Shown piece by piece: positions 1 to 5,969 of a DNA stretch of 10,418 bases. The notes beneath the pieces are model-generated. The model did not search any database and was not told where the DNA came from. It saw nothing but the letters and a program-made list of their open reading frames with translations. Positions within the stretch are counted from its first letter, which is position 1, and each line of letters begins with the position of its first letter. The stretch comes from CBDUBU01 sp965365465. GTDB taxonomy: Bacteria > Bacteroidota > Rhodothermia > Rhodothermales > DASSAV01. The translations under genes were made by a program, and so were the position numbers. The DNA is taken from NCBI GenBank assembly GCA_965365465.1, contig CBDUBU010000138.1:1-10418 (forward strand). Direction: 5' to 3'.

Positions 1-1146
1 ATCCACGTAATCGCGCGGCTGCAACTTCCCGAGCGCCGTCACGGCATCCTCGACTTCGGGACTGACTTTACCCCGGAGGCGCTGGCGCAAACCTACCCGC
101 TCCTGCTGCGGCAGGCCGGCTACTGGACCGGGTTCATCGGCAAGTACGGCGTCGGGGCGGATATGCCGGAGGATGCCTTCGATGTCTGGCATGGCCTCCC
201 CGGACAGCCGGAGTACGAAACGACGGACGAGAACGGCAAACCGATACACCTGACGCGCCTGATGGGGCGGCAGGCTGTCGCGTTTCTGGAAAAGGCGCCC
301 GAAAGGCGCCCGTTCTGCCTGTCGATCAGCTTCAAGGCGCCCCATGTGCAGGATCAGGACCCCCGCCAGTTTGTCTACGACCCGGCTTACGAAAAGCTGT
401 ATCAGGATGCGGTGATCCCGCCGCCGGAGACGGCCGCCCCTGCTTACCTGGCGCAGCTTCCTGATTTTCTCCGATCCGACAGCACAGAGGCGCGGAGGCG
501 CTGGCAGATCCGCTTCGCCACGCCGGAGATGTACCAGCGTTCGGTCAAAGGCTACTACCGGCTGATCACGGGCATCGACGTGGTCGTCGGGCAGATCCGG
601 GAAGCCCTGGGGCGGTTTGGCTATGACGACAACACGGTGATTGTCTACCTGGGCGACAACGGCTTTTTCCTCGGCGAGCACGGGCTGGCAGGCAAATGGT
701 ACGGCTACGAGGAATCCATCCGCGTGCCGCTGCTCGTCTACGACCCGCGCCTGCCGGCGGCGCTCCGGGGGCAGGCGCGCTCCGAACCGGCGCTCAACAT
801 CGACCTGGCGCCCACCTTTCTCGCGCTGGCCGGGGTTGCGGCGCCGCAGCAGATGCAAGGAAAAAACCTGATGCCGCTCGTGCGCGGCGAAGAAGTTGCC
901 GACTGGCGGGAGGATTTCCTGTTCGAGCACCTGTTCCTGCACCCGCTGATCCCGCGCTCCGACGGGGTCGCCGGCGGGCGGTACAAATACCTGCGCTACA
1001 TGGATCAGGAGCCGGTGTATGAGCAGCTTTTCGATCTCGAAAAGGACCCGCATGAAACTGTCAACCTGGCGGGACTTGCCGAATACGCCCCTGTCCTGGA
1101 GCAGATGCGGCAGCGTTACGAAGCGCTGGCCGGAGCCGCCGAATAA
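1..1146 (+). CDS. Sulfatase family hydrolase, 5' end outside window
   Basis: This is the 3' part of a sulfatase (alkaline-phosphatase fold), which hydrolyses sulfate esters, often on polysaccharides. The frame is open from base 1, so the start lies upstream. The 381 visible residues compare with roughly 450-550 for a full protein, so about 100 N-terminal residues are missing, including the C/S-x-P-x-R formylglycine motif. The metal-binding pair GDNG (D219, N220 of the visible part) is followed by GEHG and a catalytic-type lysine (K232) in GKW, then the conserved YEESIRVP stretch. Earlier, the segment around codons 33-53 (YPLLLRQAGYWTGFIGKYG) is typical of sulfatases. The C-terminal LFDLEKDPHETVNLA near residue 345 matches the sulfatase C-terminal domain. 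The family call is firm. The substrate is unknown; the adjacent exported sugar enzymes suggest a carbohydrate sulfate, which is inference. It ends TAA before a strong hairpin and converges on the next gene. Confidence 0.93.
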   Translation: MHVIARLQLPERRHGILDFGTDFTPEALAQTYPLLLRQAGYWTGFIGKYGVGADMPEDAFDVWHGLPGQPEYETTDENGKPIHLTRLMGRQAVAFLEKAPERRPFCLSISFKAPHVQDQDPRQFVYDPAYEKLYQDAVIPPPETAAPAYLAQLPDFLRSDSTEARRRWQIRFATPEMYQRSVKGYYRLITGIDVVVGQIREALGRFGYDDNTVIVYLGDNGFFLGEHGLAGKWYGYEESIRVPLLVYDPRLPAALRGQARSEPALNIDLAPTFLALAGVAAPQQMQGKNLMPLVRGEEVADWREDFLFEHLFLHPLIPRSDGVAGGRYKYLRYMDQEPVYEQLFDLEKDPHETVNLAGLAEYAPVLEQMRQRYEALAGAAE

Positions 1147-1162
1147 CGCCTCCCGGAACAGG

Positions 1163-1192
1163 CAGGGGCGCAAGGAAAACCCTGCGCCCCTG
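1163..1192. terminator. Hairpin between convergent genes, probable terminator
   Basis: Perfect 10-bp arms CAGGGGCGCA (1163-1172) and TGCGCCCCTG (1183-1192) enclose a 10-nt loop that can add two more G-C pairs around AAAA. On the + strand it is followed by TTGCATT, a weak T-rich tail, 16 nt after the sulfatase stop. On the minus strand no T-run follows, so it would work best for the sulfatase transcript. Its position between two convergent stops supports a terminator role. Confidence 0.6.
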
Positions 1193-1228
1193 TTGCATTA
1201 ACCTCCCTGAAACACCCCTGCGAACCGA

Positions 1229-2659
1229 TCAACTCAGGTCCGGCACGGTGTACGGCGCCCGGTACACATCGCGGCGGAGCAGGTCGTTGGCCTCCTCGTC
1301 CCCGACGAACCGTTCCTCACGCCCGTCGAACATCAACTCCCGGCCCACGCGGTACGAGATGTTGCCCAGGTGCGCCAGGGCGCTGGAAAGATGCCCCACC
1401 TCGATGTCGCACGTCAGATCCGACTTGTTGCCGGAACGAACGACGCTGACGAAGTTGTTGTAATGCCCTCCCGAACCGGAGCCAACGACGCTCAGGGCGT
1501 TGGATTCCTCTGCCGTATTGATGTTCGAGGAGTCAGGGCCGGGTTCGCCCTTCGGACCCATGTAGGTCTTCCAGTTGCCTTCGGCGTCGATCTCCAGCCA
1601 GCCGTCGCTGCCGTAGAAGATGTTGCCGATCCGGACATCGCCTTCGGCGTTCGTGAACAGCCCGCGCGTTCCAAACTCGAAGATCGTGCCGTCGGCGTAT
1701 TCAAAGAGGGTCGTCTGCGTGTTCGGCGTGTTCTGCGCCGAATCATAGGCGAAGTAACCGCCCACCGACTTCACCTTGACGGGGTATTCGTTCTTGTTCA
1801 AACCCCACCTTCCGACATCGAACTGGTGCGGCCCCTGGTTGCCGGTGTCGCCGTTGCCGTATTCCCACTGCCAGTGCCAGTTGTAATGGAAGCGGTTGGG
1901 GTTGAAGGGGCGCTCGCGGGCAGGCCCGATCCAGTTGTCGTAATGCACCTTTTCGAGATACGCGCGGGTATAGGCCGGGCCTTTGCCCGATCCGTCGCGG
2001 CGCAGGTAAAAGGCATCCGCGCTGTCCGGCATGGGGCCGTCCGGGTAGCGTCCGATGTCCGCACGGGGCTTGAAACACAGCCCGCGCCCCATGTAGACGT
2101 GTCCGATGCCGCCTTCGTGCAGCAGCTTGATCGCGGCGCGTGTGTTGGTGCGCGAGCGGTTCTGGAAGCCCACCTGCACGATTGCGTCATTGGCCCGCGC
2201 CGCGTTGATCATCTGCCGGCCTTCCCACAGGTCATGGGAGGCAGGTTTCTCGACGTACACCGGCTTGCCGGCCTGCACCGCCCAGATCGTTCCGAGCGCG
2301 TGCCAGTGGTTCGGCGTGGCAAACGTGACGGCGTCGATCTCCGGGTCATCGAACACGCGGCGCATGTCGTACTCCGTGCCCGGCGCGTAGCCGAAATCGT
2401 TCTGGATCTCTTTTACCCGATCCGGGAACAGGTTTTCGTCCACGTCGCAGATCGTTTTGATATGCACGTTTTCCAGCTTGCCGAAGCCGTTGATGTGGCC
2501 GCCGCCCTGCCCGTGGATGCCGATGATCGCCAGGTTGACCCGGTCGGCGGCGCCAAAGGCGCTTTTCGGCACGAAAGCCGGCGCGACCCCGGCTGCCGCA
2601 ATGCCGGCCCCGGTGCGTTTCAGGAAGTCACGGCGTGAGAGTCCTGTTGTCTCTTTCAT
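1229..2659 (-). CDS. Gfo/Idh/MocA family oxidoreductase with Tat signal
   Basis: A 476-residue NAD(P)-dependent oxidoreductase of the Gfo/Idh/MocA family, which oxidises or reduces sugars and related polyols. A Tat signal is at residues 8-37: SRRDFLK, then an Ala/Gly-rich hydrophobic stretch and a possible cleavage site after AFGA, so it is probably exported to the periplasm folded with cofactor. The Rossmann fold follows with GIHGQGGG at 47-54, the acidic end of the second strand CDVD at 71-74, and the family EKP motif at 137-139 (VYVEKPASHD). The long C-terminal half fits the family's substrate domain. The start ATG is directly before the Tat signal; only a weak AGAAG lies upstream. It follows the epimerase-like gene by 54 nt on the same strand, so the two are probably cotranscribed. 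The exact substrate cannot be read from sequence. Confidence 0.93.
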   Translation of the reverse strand: MKETTGLSRRDFLKRTGAGIAAAGVAPAFVPKSAFGAADRVNLAIIGIHGQGGGHINGFGKLENVHIKTICDVDENLFPDRVKEIQNDFGYAPGTEYDMRRVFDDPEIDAVTFATPNHWHALGTIWAVQAGKPVYVEKPASHDLWEGRQMINAARANDAIVQVGFQNRSRTNTRAAIKLLHEGGIGHVYMGRGLCFKPRADIGRYPDGPMPDSADAFYLRRDGSGKGPAYTRAYLEKVHYDNWIGPARERPFNPNRFHYNWHWQWEYGNGDTGNQGPHQFDVGRWGLNKNEYPVKVKSVGGYFAYDSAQNTPNTQTTLFEYADGTIFEFGTRGLFTNAEGDVRIGNIFYGSDGWLEIDAEGNWKTYMGPKGEPGPDSSNINTAEESNALSVVGSGSGGHYNNFVSVVRSGNKSDLTCDIEVGHLSSALAHLGNISYRVGRELMFDGREERFVGDEEANDLLRRDVYRAPYTVPDLS

Positions 2660-2713
2660 GGTATACGCTTCTATGTTGTGTGGATATGATTGAAATTGAC
2701 GGAAAAACAGCAG

Positions 2714-3634
2714 CTAACCGGCCTGCGCCTGACTGCCGGGGACCATCTGTTCAAAGAGCCGATGCTGTTCAGCCAGCGCCTGCACCCGGTCCATCGGTTC
2801 GGTGCGGGCCTCCAGCAGGATCCAGCCCTCGTAGCCAATGCCGGAGAGCAGGCTGAACAACTGCTGGTAGGGATAATCCTTATCATCAAGCTCCCGGACG
2901 TGTACGGTTCGGGCAAGCCGGTCCTTTATCAGATTGAAGTTGTGCGCCAGTCCCGGCGCTTCGAGGTCCTGCGGGTTGCAGTTCCAGCAAGCGCCGACGT
3001 TGGGATGGGTCGCCACGTCGAAGATCTGCTTCATGACGGGCAGGTTCTGCGTTTTTTCGCCATGCACCTCCACGCGAATCTCCTGGCCGAAGTCCTCGGC
3101 GAAGCGTCCCAGTTCGTTGAGCGCCTGCCCGATCTGCTCGATGGTTTGCTCGACCGGCGCGCCATCCGGCAACCCGTTGGGCTTCACCTTGACGCCGCTG
3201 CCGCCTACCTCGCGGGAAAGCCGGACATAGGCTTTGGCTCCTTCGATTTCCTGTCGAACCTGATCCTTGTCGGCGTAATGAAAGGCATAGTTCGTTCCGA
3301 AGCCGACCAGCTCGACCGGGCTGTTCTCGAACCGGAGCCGCACTTCCTCGCGCTGCCGCGCGTTCAGGCTCGGATCGACGCGGTGGTCATGCTCGACCCG
3401 CAGTTCGACGCCGTAGGCCCCGGCGCGCGCGCAGTTGCGGAGCAGCGTGGGCAAGTCCCAGTCGCGGCCCCACTGGTAGGTTACCAGTCCAAAGCGCATC
3501 CCTTCGCCCGGCGCAGAAGCGGCAGCCTTGAGAAACTGCGGGAACGCAAGCGCCCCTGCCATCAACCCCGCTGCCGTCCTGGAACCCTTTTGCATGAACA
3601 AACGCCTTGAAAGCCCTTCCGTAGCAGATGCCAT
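2714..3634 (-). CDS. Sugar phosphate isomerase/epimerase-like TIM-barrel protein with Tat signal
   Basis: A 306-residue protein of the xylose-isomerase-like TIM-barrel superfamily, usually annotated sugar phosphate isomerase/epimerase. A Tat-type signal is at residues 8-40 (LSRRLFMQK followed by an Ala/Gly/Leu stretch), so export is likely and a phosphorylated substrate is doubtful. The barrel begins at MRFGLVTYQWG (46-56). Candidate metal ligands typical of the fold are E77 in GVELR, H191/E193 in EVHGEKT and E275 in LLEART; the WNCNP segment at 217-221 is where related proteins often have an Asp or Asn ligand. The ATG is supported by AGAGG (3640-3644) five bases upstream. It is the first gene of a two-gene unit with the Gfo/Idh/MocA enzyme, a pairing common in Planctomycetes and Rhodothermota sugar loci. 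The fold call is strong and the reaction is unknown. Confidence 0.88.
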   Translation of the reverse strand: MASATEGLSRRLFMQKGSRTAAGLMAGALAFPQFLKAAASAPGEGMRFGLVTYQWGRDWDLPTLLRNCARAGAYGVELRVEHDHRVDPSLNARQREEVRLRFENSPVELVGFGTNYAFHYADKDQVRQEIEGAKAYVRLSREVGGSGVKVKPNGLPDGAPVEQTIEQIGQALNELGRFAEDFGQEIRVEVHGEKTQNLPVMKQIFDVATHPNVGACWNCNPQDLEAPGLAHNFNLIKDRLARTVHVRELDDKDYPYQQLFSLLSGIGYEGWILLEARTEPMDRVQALAEQHRLFEQMVPGSQAQAG

Positions 3635-3664
3635 CTGTACCTCTGTGAAATTCGTTGTAGTAGA

Positions 3665-3676
3665 CGTTCCGGAACG
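3665..3676. promoter_or_regulatory. Perfect 12-nt palindrome, candidate operator
   Basis: CGTTCCGGAACG reads the same on both strands and lies 30 nt upstream of the ATG of the exported epimerase-like gene. A central CG with symmetrical arms is what LacI- or GntR-type repressor sites often look like. No regulator gene is in the window, so the assignment is inference from symmetry and position only. The surrounding 297-nt gap (3635-3931) holds no other gene. Confidence 0.35.
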
Positions 3677-3786
3677 AGCGCGTGCAGAGGTCGTCGGTGC
3701 AAACGTTATCCCCTCTGCCTCATGCCTGCCGAAACGGAAGATGGAACGCGCATCTCATCGCGGCGCTATCCTCCAATCTATAAGTA

Positions 3787-3798
3787 ATATCAACGTTT
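3787..3798. repeat. Intergenic 12-mer ATATCAACGTTT, copy 1
   Basis: ATATCAACGTTT occurs here, in the AT-rich part of the gap before the epimerase-like gene, and again identically at 5148-5159 before the DoxX gene. Related ACGTTT-containing sequences lie before the ATP-grasp gene. It may be a shared promoter part or a protein-binding site; function unknown. Confidence 0.4.
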
Positions 3799-3839
3799 AC
3801 AGAGAAGCAAGTTATTGGCTTCCAACTTCACGATAAAGT

Positions 3840-3896
3840 CTTCGGCCTACGTGCGCGGACAACGCAGGAAATGATGAATGAGGCCTGCGCCCGAAG
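3840..3896. repeat. Nested inverted repeat downstream of the FNT gene
   Basis: Outer arms CTTCGG (3840-3845) and CCGAAG (3891-3896) enclose inner arms CGCAGG (3863-3868) and CCTGCG (3884-3889) with a 15-nt loop. On the minus strand the structure begins 35 nt after the stop of the formate/nitrite transporter gene, so it could slow or end its transcript. The 17-nt bulge on one side and the lack of a T-run make this a weak terminator candidate. Confidence 0.3.
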
Positions 3897-3931
3897 AACG
3901 TGGGGTCGTATGGGATGAAATCCCCTTCCGG

Positions 3932-4948
3932 CTACTCCAGTGAGCTGCTGTGCTCCGGCGGGATGCGGCCCTTGTCGATGCTTCCCCATAACCACTTCCG
4001 CCACGAAAGGCGCTCCCATTCCCGAAAACGCTCGCCGCGCGTCTGGAAGTAGTTCGGCAGCGCGACGAAAAGTACGCCGCCCACGGTGTTGCCGAGCGTC
4101 ACGGGGATCTGAAAATCGACAAGCGCCTCCGATACCGTCGCGCCCCCTTCAAAAACGAAGTAAGCCATTTCGCAGGCTCCGATGACGCAGTGGAATAATC
4201 CCACCGACGGCACCAGATACATCGTGAGGTAAACGATGAAGAAGCGGGTTACGGCATCACGTACGGCGTGCGTGAGCCACACCATGCCGGCCACCATCCA
4301 CCCGGCCACGACGCCCTTGAAAAAGAGGCCGTTCCAGGTCATCTCCAGCGCGTGCTCGCCGAATTGATAGGCGGCGGCGGCAGTTGTGGCGTCGAAAATG
4401 TCCGTCCGGGAAAAGAGAAACGCAGCAATCGTAGCCCCCGTCAGGTTGGCGGTATAGGCAAGGCCCCAGATCTTCAGTAGGCCGGGCAGGCTTGCCAGCC
4501 GCGTCAGCACCAGCGTTACCGGGGTCAGGGTGTTCTCGGTGAAAAGCTGGTAGCGCCCCAGCACGATAAAGATGAATCCAATGGGATAGAGCAGATTTCC
4601 GACGAGGCCCGTCGTATCCTCCGGCAACAGCCCGTAGAGCGTAGCGCGGGCCAGAAACGTAAGCCCTATGGAAAGCCCTGCCGCCAGCCCACTGAGAAAC
4701 AGCAGCCGCGACGAGCGGCTGAACTCTTCGTCGGCGGTAGCCATCAACCGGTGAAAGATCTCGTCGGTGGAGAAGATGTCGCTAACAGCTTCTCCGGCGG
4801 AAGGTGCTCCCCGCCGCGATGTGTCCATCGCTTCACGCAACCCCTCCTCGGATACCGGCTCTTCCAGTTCTGCCGCTGCCTGATCTGCCGCGTAGGATTC
4901 GCTGGGAATGATGATCTTCCGTTCTTTGCCTTTTATCAATGAGTTCAT
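3932..4948 (-). CDS. Formate/nitrite transporter family (FNT) membrane channel
   Basis: A 338-residue inner-membrane protein of the FNT family, which forms pentameric channels for small monovalent anions or weak acids such as formate, nitrite or hydrosulfide. About six hydrophobic segments are visible, roughly 82-106, 117-135, 157-180, 208-228, 236-264 and 284-303. Family landmarks are GRYQLFTENTLTPV (131-144), the FHCVIG segment with H253 in the position of the pore histidine, and GNTVGG (286-291). The first 80 residues are a charged, acidic cytoplasmic extension longer than in FocA or NirC, closer to the YfdC-like branch. No Shine-Dalgarno site precedes the ATG at 4948; an A/T-rich stretch does. 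It is divergent from the DoxX gene across a 293-nt gap. The transported ion cannot be told; no formate or nitrite enzyme is nearby. Confidence 0.92.
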   Translation of the reverse strand: MNSLIKGKERKIIIPSESYAADQAAAELEEPVSEEGLREAMDTSRRGAPSAGEAVSDIFSTDEIFHRLMATADEEFSRSSRLLFLSGLAAGLSIGLTFLARATLYGLLPEDTTGLVGNLLYPIGFIFIVLGRYQLFTENTLTPVTLVLTRLASLPGLLKIWGLAYTANLTGATIAAFLFSRTDIFDATTAAAAYQFGEHALEMTWNGLFFKGVVAGWMVAGMVWLTHAVRDAVTRFFIVYLTMYLVPSVGLFHCVIGACEMAYFVFEGGATVSEALVDFQIPVTLGNTVGGVLFVALPNYFQTRGERFREWERLSWRKWLWGSIDKGRIPPEHSSSLE

Positions 4949-5091
4949 AAAAACTGGATCAGCACACAGGAAGAAGGATTACTTTACCCGCAGTCGCTTC
5001 CCTGCCGGGCCTGCGTTGCAGGAATGCACGCAGAAGGGCGTCAACTTCAGGCGCCTGGATAAGTTTTTGCTTCTCCTGTCCAACCTGTACG

Positions 5092-5105
5092 GTTACAGAT
5101 GTAAC
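5092..5105. promoter_or_regulatory. BlaI/CopY-type palindromic operator candidate
   Basis: GTTACAGATGTAAC is a palindrome with perfect 6-bp arms around GA. Its core TACAGATGTA fits the TACAnnTGTA consensus of BlaI/MecI/CopY winged-helix repressors. It sits in the divergent gap, 144 nt upstream of the FNT start and 137 nt upstream of the DoxX start. On the minus strand a loose TTGGAC-N16-TATCCA pair (5083 down to 5056) follows it. An overlapping shorter repeat CTGTA/TACAG lies at 5085-5098. The gap holds no gene. Confidence 0.45.
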
Positions 5106-5147
5106 GGGCGCGGCGCAAGCTATTGAAACCCGATGCCATGCTTCAAC

Positions 5148-5159
5148 ATATCAACGTTT
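5148..5159. repeat. Intergenic 12-mer ATATCAACGTTT, copy 2
   Basis: This copy is identical to 3787-3798 and lies 83 nt upstream of the DoxX start in the divergent gap. The shared string with no coding role suggests a common regulatory part, but two copies of a 12-mer with AT-rich flanks could also be chance. Confidence 0.4.
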
Positions 5160-5228
5160 TCACGTCACTCACGGAGCCTTATTCTTTTTAGAACCGTTTT
5201 CAGACCCGACTTGTCGCCAATATAGAAC

Positions 5229-5235
5229 AGAGGGG
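5229..5235 (+). promoter_or_regulatory. Ribosome binding site of the DoxX gene
   Basis: AGAGGGG ends six bases before the ATG at 5242 and fixes that start over the adjacent in-frame ATG at 5245. It is one of the clearer Shine-Dalgarno sites in the window; the following ATP-grasp and alpha-E genes have none. Confidence 0.6.
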
Positions 5236-5241
5236 TAACAC

Positions 5242-5679
5242 ATGATGAGGCAGAAAAACATCTTGTTTGAAGGCGCTATTCTCAATTCGCAGGTTGCCGG
5301 GGCTGGGCGGGCGCTTTTGCGCGTCACAGCAGGGCTGGCGCTCGCGCTCGCGCATGGCCTGGGAAAAATACCGCCCTCGGAAGGGTTTATCTCAAACGTG
5401 GAAGGATTTGGATTTCCGGCGCCGCTCTTGTTCGCCTGGCTATCGGCGACAGCCGAGGTGGCAGGCGGCTTCCTGCTTGCCCTGGGCTTGCTCACTCGTC
5501 CCGCCGCCCTGCTCATCGTTATCAACATGACAGTCGCTTTCTTTCTGGCCCACGCCGGAGGCCCCTTCGGCGAGCGCGAGAAAGCCTTGCTCTTTGGCGT
5601 CATTGCCCTGTTTTACCTGCTGGCCGGGGCCGGACGCTACTCGCTCGACGCGGTTCTCCGGAACCGGCGGCGCTACTGA
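5242..5679 (+). CDS. DoxX family membrane protein
   Basis: A 145-residue protein of the DoxX family, small four-helix inner-membrane proteins related to the DoxD subunit of archaeal thiosulfate:quinone oxidoreductase and to mycobacterial proteins linked with redox defence. The pattern is typical: GRALLRVTAGLALALAHG (about 27-44, first helix), FPAPLLFAWLSATAEVAGG (about 57-75, with the conserved AEVAGG), a third helix over about 84-103, a short loop with GGPFGEREKA, and a last helix about 112-128. Length and motif order fit a complete protein. AGAGGGG six bases upstream supports the start. It stands alone on its strand, followed by a stem-loop and an AT-rich gap. Its specific function is not known; for most family members it is not. 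Confidence 0.88.
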   Translation: MMRQKNILFEGAILNSQVAGAGRALLRVTAGLALALAHGLGKIPPSEGFISNVEGFGFPAPLLFAWLSATAEVAGGFLLALGLLTRPAALLIVINMTVAFFLAHAGGPFGEREKALLFGVIALFYLLAGAGRYSLDAVLRNRRRY

Positions 5680-5687
5680 CTTTCCGT

Positions 5688-5722
5688 GGCATCATCCCGG
5701 TGCGGGACCGAGAAATGATGCC
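5688..5722. repeat. Stem-loop after the DoxX gene, possible terminator
   Basis: Perfect 8-bp arms GGCATCAT (5688-5695) and ATGATGCC (5715-5722) begin 8 nt after the DoxX stop. The loop can itself form CCCG/CGGG. TATCAAAAA follows rather than a T-run, so termination would be inefficient or Rho-dependent; the structure may instead protect the 3' end. Confidence 0.4.
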
Positions 5723-5791
5723 TATCAAAAACGCAGCCTTTAGATTCCAGTGTTGTCTGGAAGTCATAGCTGTTCTGCAACGTCTCGGCAG

Positions 5792-5834
5792 GCATGACAG
5801 CCGGATCCCGTTCCGCAAGAATGGCTTGTCATGC
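5792..5834. repeat. Long stem-loop in the DoxX/ATP-grasp gap
   Basis: Arms GCATGACAGCC (5792-5802) and GGCTTGTCATGC (5823-5834) pair over 11 bp with a single bulged T and a 20-nt loop. It lies in the non-coding gap 5680-5969, about 60 nt before the promoter-like element. It could be a second terminator, part of a small RNA, or a protein site. No T-run follows, and the AT-rich block starts about 20 nt later. Confidence 0.4.
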
Positions 5835-5880
5835 GGCGCTTTCAAACCGTCCATCCATAATTAATTAGGATTAAAAAGTA

Positions 5881-5932
5881 ATACGTTTTAATTAATTTGG
5901 AGAAATATCAGATACGTTTAATATATTTGGAG
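5881..5932 (+). repeat. Two imperfect direct repeats upstream of the ATP-grasp gene
   Basis: ATACGTTTTAATTAATTTGG (5881-5900, then AG) and ATACGTTTAATATATTTGG (5912-5930, then AG) are near-identical units about 31 bp apart, three turns of the helix. A third, shorter ATACGTTTG is at 5956-5964 just before the start. The block is far more AT-rich than its surroundings. Same-face spacing suggests paired protein binding, or duplicated promoter elements. Confidence 0.5.
5896..5929 (+). promoter_or_regulatory. Bacteroidota-type promoter for the ATP-grasp cassette
   Basis: TTTG (5896-5899) and TATATTTG (5922-5929) are separated by 22 nt and match the -33 TTTG and -7 TAnnTTTG elements known from Bacteroidota. 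Transcription would start near 5935, leaving a leader of about 35 nt to the ATG at 5970. TACGTTTG (5957-5964) also fits the -7 pattern but has no -33 partner and overlaps the start. The elements coincide with the two direct repeats, so regulation at this site is plausible. Confidence 0.45.
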
Positions 5933-5969
5933 CGGTCATTTATCATTCCGGCAATATACGTTTGTGCCT

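Noticed and set aside
1370..2638. 422-residue open frame on the + strand
   Set aside because: It is the antisense of the Gfo/Idh/MocA gene, which has clear Rossmann and EKP motifs; the + translation has no recognisable family.
2690..3610. 306-residue open frame on the + strand
   Set aside because: It mirrors the TIM-barrel gene almost end to end and shows only composition-driven similarity to nothing identifiable.
5957..5964. TACGTTTG as the -7 promoter element of the ATP-grasp gene
   Set aside because: There is no TTG/TTTG 17-23 nt upstream, and it would place the transcript start at or inside the coding start; the element at 5922-5929 fits better.
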